NCBI GenBank assembly: GCA_030674155.1
Contig: CM060335.1
Coordinates: 52,438,922 to 52,502,921 of the forward strand
Direction of reading: 5' to 3'
Source of the DNA: Stramonita haemastoma
Taxonomy: Eukaryota; Mollusca; Gastropoda; Neogastropoda; Muricidae
Length of the DNA stretch: 64,000 bases
In this document: piece after piece, positions 59,938 through 64,000 of the stretch
How the letters are laid out: every line of letters starts with the position of its first letter
Numbering within the stretch: position 1 is the stretch's first letter
The notes under the pieces: generated by a model
Database searches by the model: none
Seen by the model: only the letters and a program-made list of their open reading frames with translations
Told to the model about the DNA's origin: nothing
Translations under genes and position numbers: made by a program

Positions 59938-60597
59938 TGTTCCCTCTAGGTCGAGCTGTGTTCCCTCTAGGTCGAGCTGTGTTCCCTCTATCACCTCATT
60001 GGTAGAGCTGTGTTCCCTCTATCACCTCATTGGTAGAGCTGTGTTCCCTCTATCACCTCAGTGGTAGAGCTGTGTTCCCTCTGTCACCTCATTGGTAGAG
60101 CTGTGTTCCCTCTGTCACCTCAATGGTAGAGCTGTGTTCCCTCTGTCACCTCAGTGGTAGAGCTGTGTTCCCTCTGTCACCTCATTGGTAGAGCTGTGTT
60201 CCCTCTATCACCTCATTGGTAGAGCTGTGTTCCCTCTATCACCTCATTGGTAGAGCTGTGTTCCCTCTGTCACCTCAGTGGTAGAGCTGTGTTCCCTCTA
60301 TCACCTCAGTGGTAGAGCTGTGTTCCCTCTGTCACTCATTGGTAGAGCTGTGTTCCCTCTATCACCTCAGTGGTAGAGCTGTGTTCCCTCTGTCACCTCA
60401 ATGGTAGAGCTGTGTTCCCTCTATCACCTCATTGGTAGAGCTGTGTTCCCTCTATCACCTCAGTGGTAGAGCTGTGTTCCCTCTGTCACCTCAATGGTAG
60501 AGTGTTCCCTCTATCACCTCAGTGGTAGAGCTGTGTTCCCTCTATCACCTCAATGGTAGAGTGTTCCCTCTATCACCTCAGTGGTAGAGCTGTGTCA
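59938..60597. repeat. 31-bp tandem array, about 21 units, inside block copy D
   Basis: GTAGAGCTGTGTTCCCTCTA + TCACCTCATTG. The unit derives from the anchor CCCTCTGTCACCTC..ATTGGGTAGAGCTGTG, which is single in copies A and B. Confidence 0.95.
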
Positions 60598-61077
60598 CGT
60601 GCAGATGAGGGGAAAAACACACAACAAAAATCCAGAAGAAAGCCCCACCCTAGCTGCTGTGTCATGTGGCTTGAAGAAGAACAGGGGTGAAGGAGAGAGG
60701 GAGGGAGAGAGGGTTGGTGGGATGCAGGGCAGGGGGGAGAATATGCAGGCATTGGGGGGTGGGGGGGGGGAGCTGAAGGAAGGGATTAAGATTTGCTTGT
60801 GGAGGACTGTCCCAGGTTGGAGGGGGGGGGGGGGTGATAATGTCTTTTAAAAAAAAAAATTGTTATTAAACCCCCCTTCATGCTGAGCCCTTGTGAGAAC
60901 CTGTGAGTGAGTGGGTAATTCCGCCAGCCCTTCATTTTCTCTCCTCATTTACTTTCATTTTACTGCTTCCTTTTTTCTTTTTTTCTTTTTTTGGGATGGG
61001 GGGGGGGGGGTATTGGGTGATTGGGTCACCCCCCCCCCCTTCCCTCCCTCCCCCCCTTTGCTGTAGTCTTCTTCTGT

Positions 61078-61115
61078 TCTTTATTTCGAGGATAATGGAA
61101 TAAGCACCCATGCGT
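61078..61115 (-). mobile_element. SINE family B, short 3'-end remnant
   Basis: TATTTCGAGGATAATGGAAT at 61083-61102 matches the 3' end of the 54630 copy on the same strand. It sits in block copy D, which suggests block copies carried SINE insertions. Confidence 0.4.
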
Positions 61116-61596
61116 TGCTGTTGTGTTGGGGTTTTTGTTGTTGTTTTGTTTTTACATGTATTTTTATGTGTATCTTTTGAAAACGAAGTGACATGAAAGC
61201 CGCAAGTTTGACATGGAGTTTCGCTGAATATGAATACATTTCCAAGTCTTTGCAGCCCCTTTGTTCTGTTTGATCTATTGAACACCACGAGTGAAATCAG
61301 TTATCAATTTCTGATCATTTATCAGACATTAGCATGGGACATTGATGCTGAAGCTGTTGGCATACTGGCAGGAAAATAGAAGAAAAAAAACCCAACCCCA
61401 AAATAGAAAAAAACAACCCTCCCCCACCCCCACCCCTGTCTGCAGGAACCTGGCATGAATCTTTAGCAGCTTCAAGGCCCTCTCTGAATTCACTGAAATC
61501 ATGAACCAGATCTCTGAATTACCCATTGTTTAGCATTGCATCAGCCTGATTTATTCAAAAGAAACTGCAATGTGATGGTGATTTTTTGTTGTTGTT

Positions 61597-61597
<1 letters not shown>

Positions 61598-61689
<92 letters not shown>

Positions 61690-61701
61690 ATATATATATA
61701 C

Positions 61702-61757
<56 letters not shown>
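61598..61757. repeat. (TA)n then (TG)n microsatellite
   Basis: About 80 bp TA and 45 bp TG. Confidence 0.95.
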
Positions 61758-61758
<1 letters not shown>

Positions 61759-62116
61759 TGTGTGTATGTTCTATTTGTTGTTGTTGTTGTTTTTCTTGGG
61801 AGGGGGGGGGGGGGGGGTTGTTGTTTGAGGGCTTTTTTTGGGGGGTGGGGTGGAGGGGGTTGCTTTACACAAAAGACCCTGTTCTTCCCTTGTTGATAAA
61901 TATAGTACAGTAGGTGCAACAGAAATGTACACTAGATACTTAGAGTTCTTTGAAACTCACGATAATATGAACAACTAGTTATTAACAAAACTAGCACAAA
62001 AACTAGCAATAATAGTATCCAGTAAGATTAACAACACAATACATATGTCTATAAAGAAAAGAGTAGAAAAAAAATATTGAAACCATTAACAACAAAGACA
62101 AAACAAACCAAACCAG

Positions 62117-62408
62117 TAAGGTAAAGGTAAAAAGGCAAAAGGTGTTCCATAACCTAGGCGGTCATAGGGGAGCGAGGCTTCAGAGACCTCAGCTTCTCCA
62201 GGGGCCAGCATATTGAGGGCGGCGCCCATCTCCTCTCCCTCACTGCTTTACCTTCCCCGACCCTAAAGAGGGCAGGTACCCATTTACAGCTGGGTGAACT
62301 GGGGGGACTGTACTGAAACCAAGGTGCGCAAACGGTCACCCATCCTACTGGTAACCACGCTCGACGCTGCTTAACTTGACTGGGGGAAAGCAAGTGCTCT
62401 GACCAATC
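62117..62408 (-). mobile_element. SINE family A, nearly complete copy with clear 5S-like segment
   Basis: On the minus strand the head starts at GGTCAGAGCACTTGC, so the first ~14 bases of the tRNA-like part are lost. AGTTAAGCAGCGTCGAGC and GTAGGATGGGTGACCG follow, closer to 5S rRNA than in the 28537 copy. The body and CCTTTTGCC-type tail match the other two copies. Confidence 0.75.
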
Positions 62409-62550
62409 CCAAAGAAATGAAGAACATTTATTTTAAAACCAAAAAGACAGAGAAAATGCTTTTCAGCATGAACAGATTGTTTGAGTTCTTCAGTCTTGGT
62501 ATTAGGGTTTTGTTGGACATCCTTGTCTCCCTCCAGCATGATGAATTGAA

Positions 62551-62862
62551 AGACATGGTGTACACAGAACAATTATAGACATGGTGTACACAGAACAATT
62601 ATAGACATGGTGTACACAGAACAATTATAGACATGGTGTACACAGAACAATTAAAGACATGGTGTACACAGAACAATTATAGACATGGTGTACACAGAAC
62701 AATTATAGACATGGTGTACACAGAACAATTACAGACAGTGTAGAAATGTACACAGTACATTAAGGTGTACACAGAACAGTTATAGACATGGTGTACACAG
62801 AACTATTATAGACATGGTGTACACAGATCAATTATAGACATGGTGGACACAGAACAGTCTGC
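62551..62862. repeat. 26-bp tandem array, about 11 units
   Basis: AGACATGGTGTACACAGAAC + AATTAT. Confidence 0.95.
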
Positions 62863-63131
62863 ACGCAGTGGTACCTGCCTGAGAAATTGAAATGGAGTCT
62901 TTCAGCGCGCATGGAGCCTAGAGTGCCGTGTTGGGCGTTTAGCCAAAGTAATGGTGATAGCAATGGGACAAAGAGAGAACAGAACAAAAATGGGGGTAGT
63001 GGAGGATTGAGGGTGTGTGTGGCTGCTTTCCATGGAAATCTGGACATATGTCACATATGTCAGTCTGAGGGCTCCATCGCTTCGCCATCAGCGATCACAT
63101 ACACCATCATCAACATTTTCCCCTGATATTT

Positions 63132-63548
63132 GTGACGCTCCACCACGAAATGAGTCACATAGCACATATTCCACTTTTCCGCTACGAGCCATTAAATGCA
63201 GGTGGGGGTGAGGTTCTTGATTTTGAGATTTTGATAGATTATAAAACTATAACACTTATTCTACATTGTAGTGAAATATCAAGGCATAATTTTGTTTCCT
63301 TTTGTCTTTAAAGGTGCTTTGAAATTAGCAAAGCCCTCATTCTGACCTCCTATTCTGATGCTTGTCAATTTCTCATTTTGACATTTCCAGCAGTCTATCA
63401 TTTCAATTTGTGATAACTTTTGATAGAATTGTCCGATTTTCAATCTGTTTCTTGTATTATATAGCCAGTTTATTGCAGATTAACCACATGTTAATAACTA
63501 AAAATTGACCTCCGGTGCAATGCGACTCCTTATGTGGTGGAGCGTCAC
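63132..63548. mobile_element. MITE copy 2: 417-bp element with terminal inverted repeats
   Basis: The left end GTGACGCTCCACCACGAAAT and right end TATGTGGTGGAGCGTCAC are inverted. It shares long blocks with copy 1, such as CAGTCTATCATTTCAATTTG and GAATTGTCCGATTTTCAATC, and CTGGTGCAATGCGACTC in copy 1 matches CCGGTGCAATGCGACTC here. Both copies have the same orientation. Flanks are ATTT on the left and TTTT on the right. Confidence 0.8.
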
Positions 63549-63892
63549 TTTTTTTTTCTATTGATAGTGATATCGTTCAGGCCTGCCCCACCATCCATTA
63601 GCAAGCTGTGCCTAGATGGAGCCAGCCCATTTTAAGCCACCCTGATTCTGTGGGGGAAACTGGGACCTACTGTCAGAAATAGAGGGGGAAATCTGAGAGG
63701 AATCAAAACCAAGTGTGGGAGGGGGAGAGAGGGGGGTGTTGAAGTCAGATGCGAAGGGAGGGGGGGGGGTGTAAAGTGGATGGATGGATGGCAGGGAGGC
63801 TGAATGGTGTGGATGTGTTGGGGGGGGGGGGGGTGTCCCCATCAGAGACTGGGGGGTGCTGGGCAATTAGCACCATGCCTGTTCTCCCCTCA

Positions 63893-64000
63893 CTCTCTCA
63901 GCCCACTGCCTCTGTTTCTCCTCCCTCACTCTCAGCACCACTGCCTCTGTTTCTCCTCCCTCACTCTCAGCACCACTGCCTCTGTTTCTCCTCCTTCCTC
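63893..64000. repeat. ~36-bp repeat running out of the window
   Basis: CACTGCCTCTGTTTCTCCTC + CCTCACTCTCAGCAC, at least three units; each ends in pyrimidine-rich CTCTCAG, an acceptor-like sequence. Confidence 0.9.

Larger units (their letters stand above)
58600..61320 (+). repeat. Fourfold intronic block, copy D (expanded by internal arrays)
   Basis: Anchors: TAATGAATGGTTGTGG and TCAGTTATCATTGCCTTGAA (58658-58727), TTTCTGAAAGGAATGGATCA (59547), GGTCCATGCCAATCTATGG (59686), TTTTGGGATTCCCTCTGTCA with GGGTAGAGCTGTGT (59896-59941), GTGTCACGTGCAGATGAGG (60593), GAGTGAGTGGGTAATTCCGC (60905), and the distal stretch at 61185-61310. Two minisatellites (18 bp at 59020 and 31 bp at 59940) lie inside and make it longer than copies A-C. 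Confidence 0.65.

Overview
The window looks like eukaryotic, intron-dominated DNA from a lophotrochozoan animal, most likely a marine gastropod. The signs are GT-AG splice sites around short GC-rich coding exons, very abundant (TG)n, (CT)n and minisatellite arrays, tRNA-headed SINEs, and the C-terminal ends of several LINE reverse transcriptases. There is no bacterial gene structure: no operons, ribosome binding sites or CRISPR. The species cannot be fixed from the sequence.

The gene I can recognise is disks large (dlg/DLG1, a MAGUK scaffold) on the + strand. The exon at 4291-4423 encodes the last part of the L27 domain and the segment after it, matching the Drosophila Dlg pattern (DIQEFYE.TLLDD.K, then KT.ETL.IA.KWE). 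It carries an apparent single-base deletion. Two more well-supported exons follow: a proline-rich one at 16630-16827 and one at 45205-45306, both phase 0-0. A weaker 60-bp candidate at 39078-39137 is also phase 0-0. The N-terminal half of L27 should lie before base 1, and PDZ1-3, SH3 and guanylate kinase exons after base 64000. About 430 of 64,000 bases are confidently coding.

Layout: 1-4290, upstream intron with a LINE fragment (2816-3212) and an imperfect repeat that runs into the L27 splice acceptor. 4424-16629, intron with minisatellites, SINEs and one copy of a 419-bp inverted-repeat element (MITE). 16828-45204, a 28-kb intron holding a 23-bp array that begins with an inverted unit, a 38-bp array full of acceptor-like TCTGCAG, a 3-kb 43-bp satellite with a 968-bp higher-order period, a 1.1-kb purine-only array, and a 1.5-kb 40-bp satellite related to the first. 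45307-64000, intron with several 26-67-bp arrays and, between about 50 and 61.3 kb, four diverged colinear copies of a 2.5-4.5-kb block. A second MITE copy lies at 63132-63548.

Most long open reading frames here are translations of tandem repeats, not genes. The most notable observations are the fourfold intronic block, the higher-order satellite, the MITE pair, the SINE with joined tRNA-like and 5S-rRNA-like parts, exons tightly bracketed by minisatellites or G-runs, and a strong excess of long poly-G over poly-C runs on the gene's sense strand.
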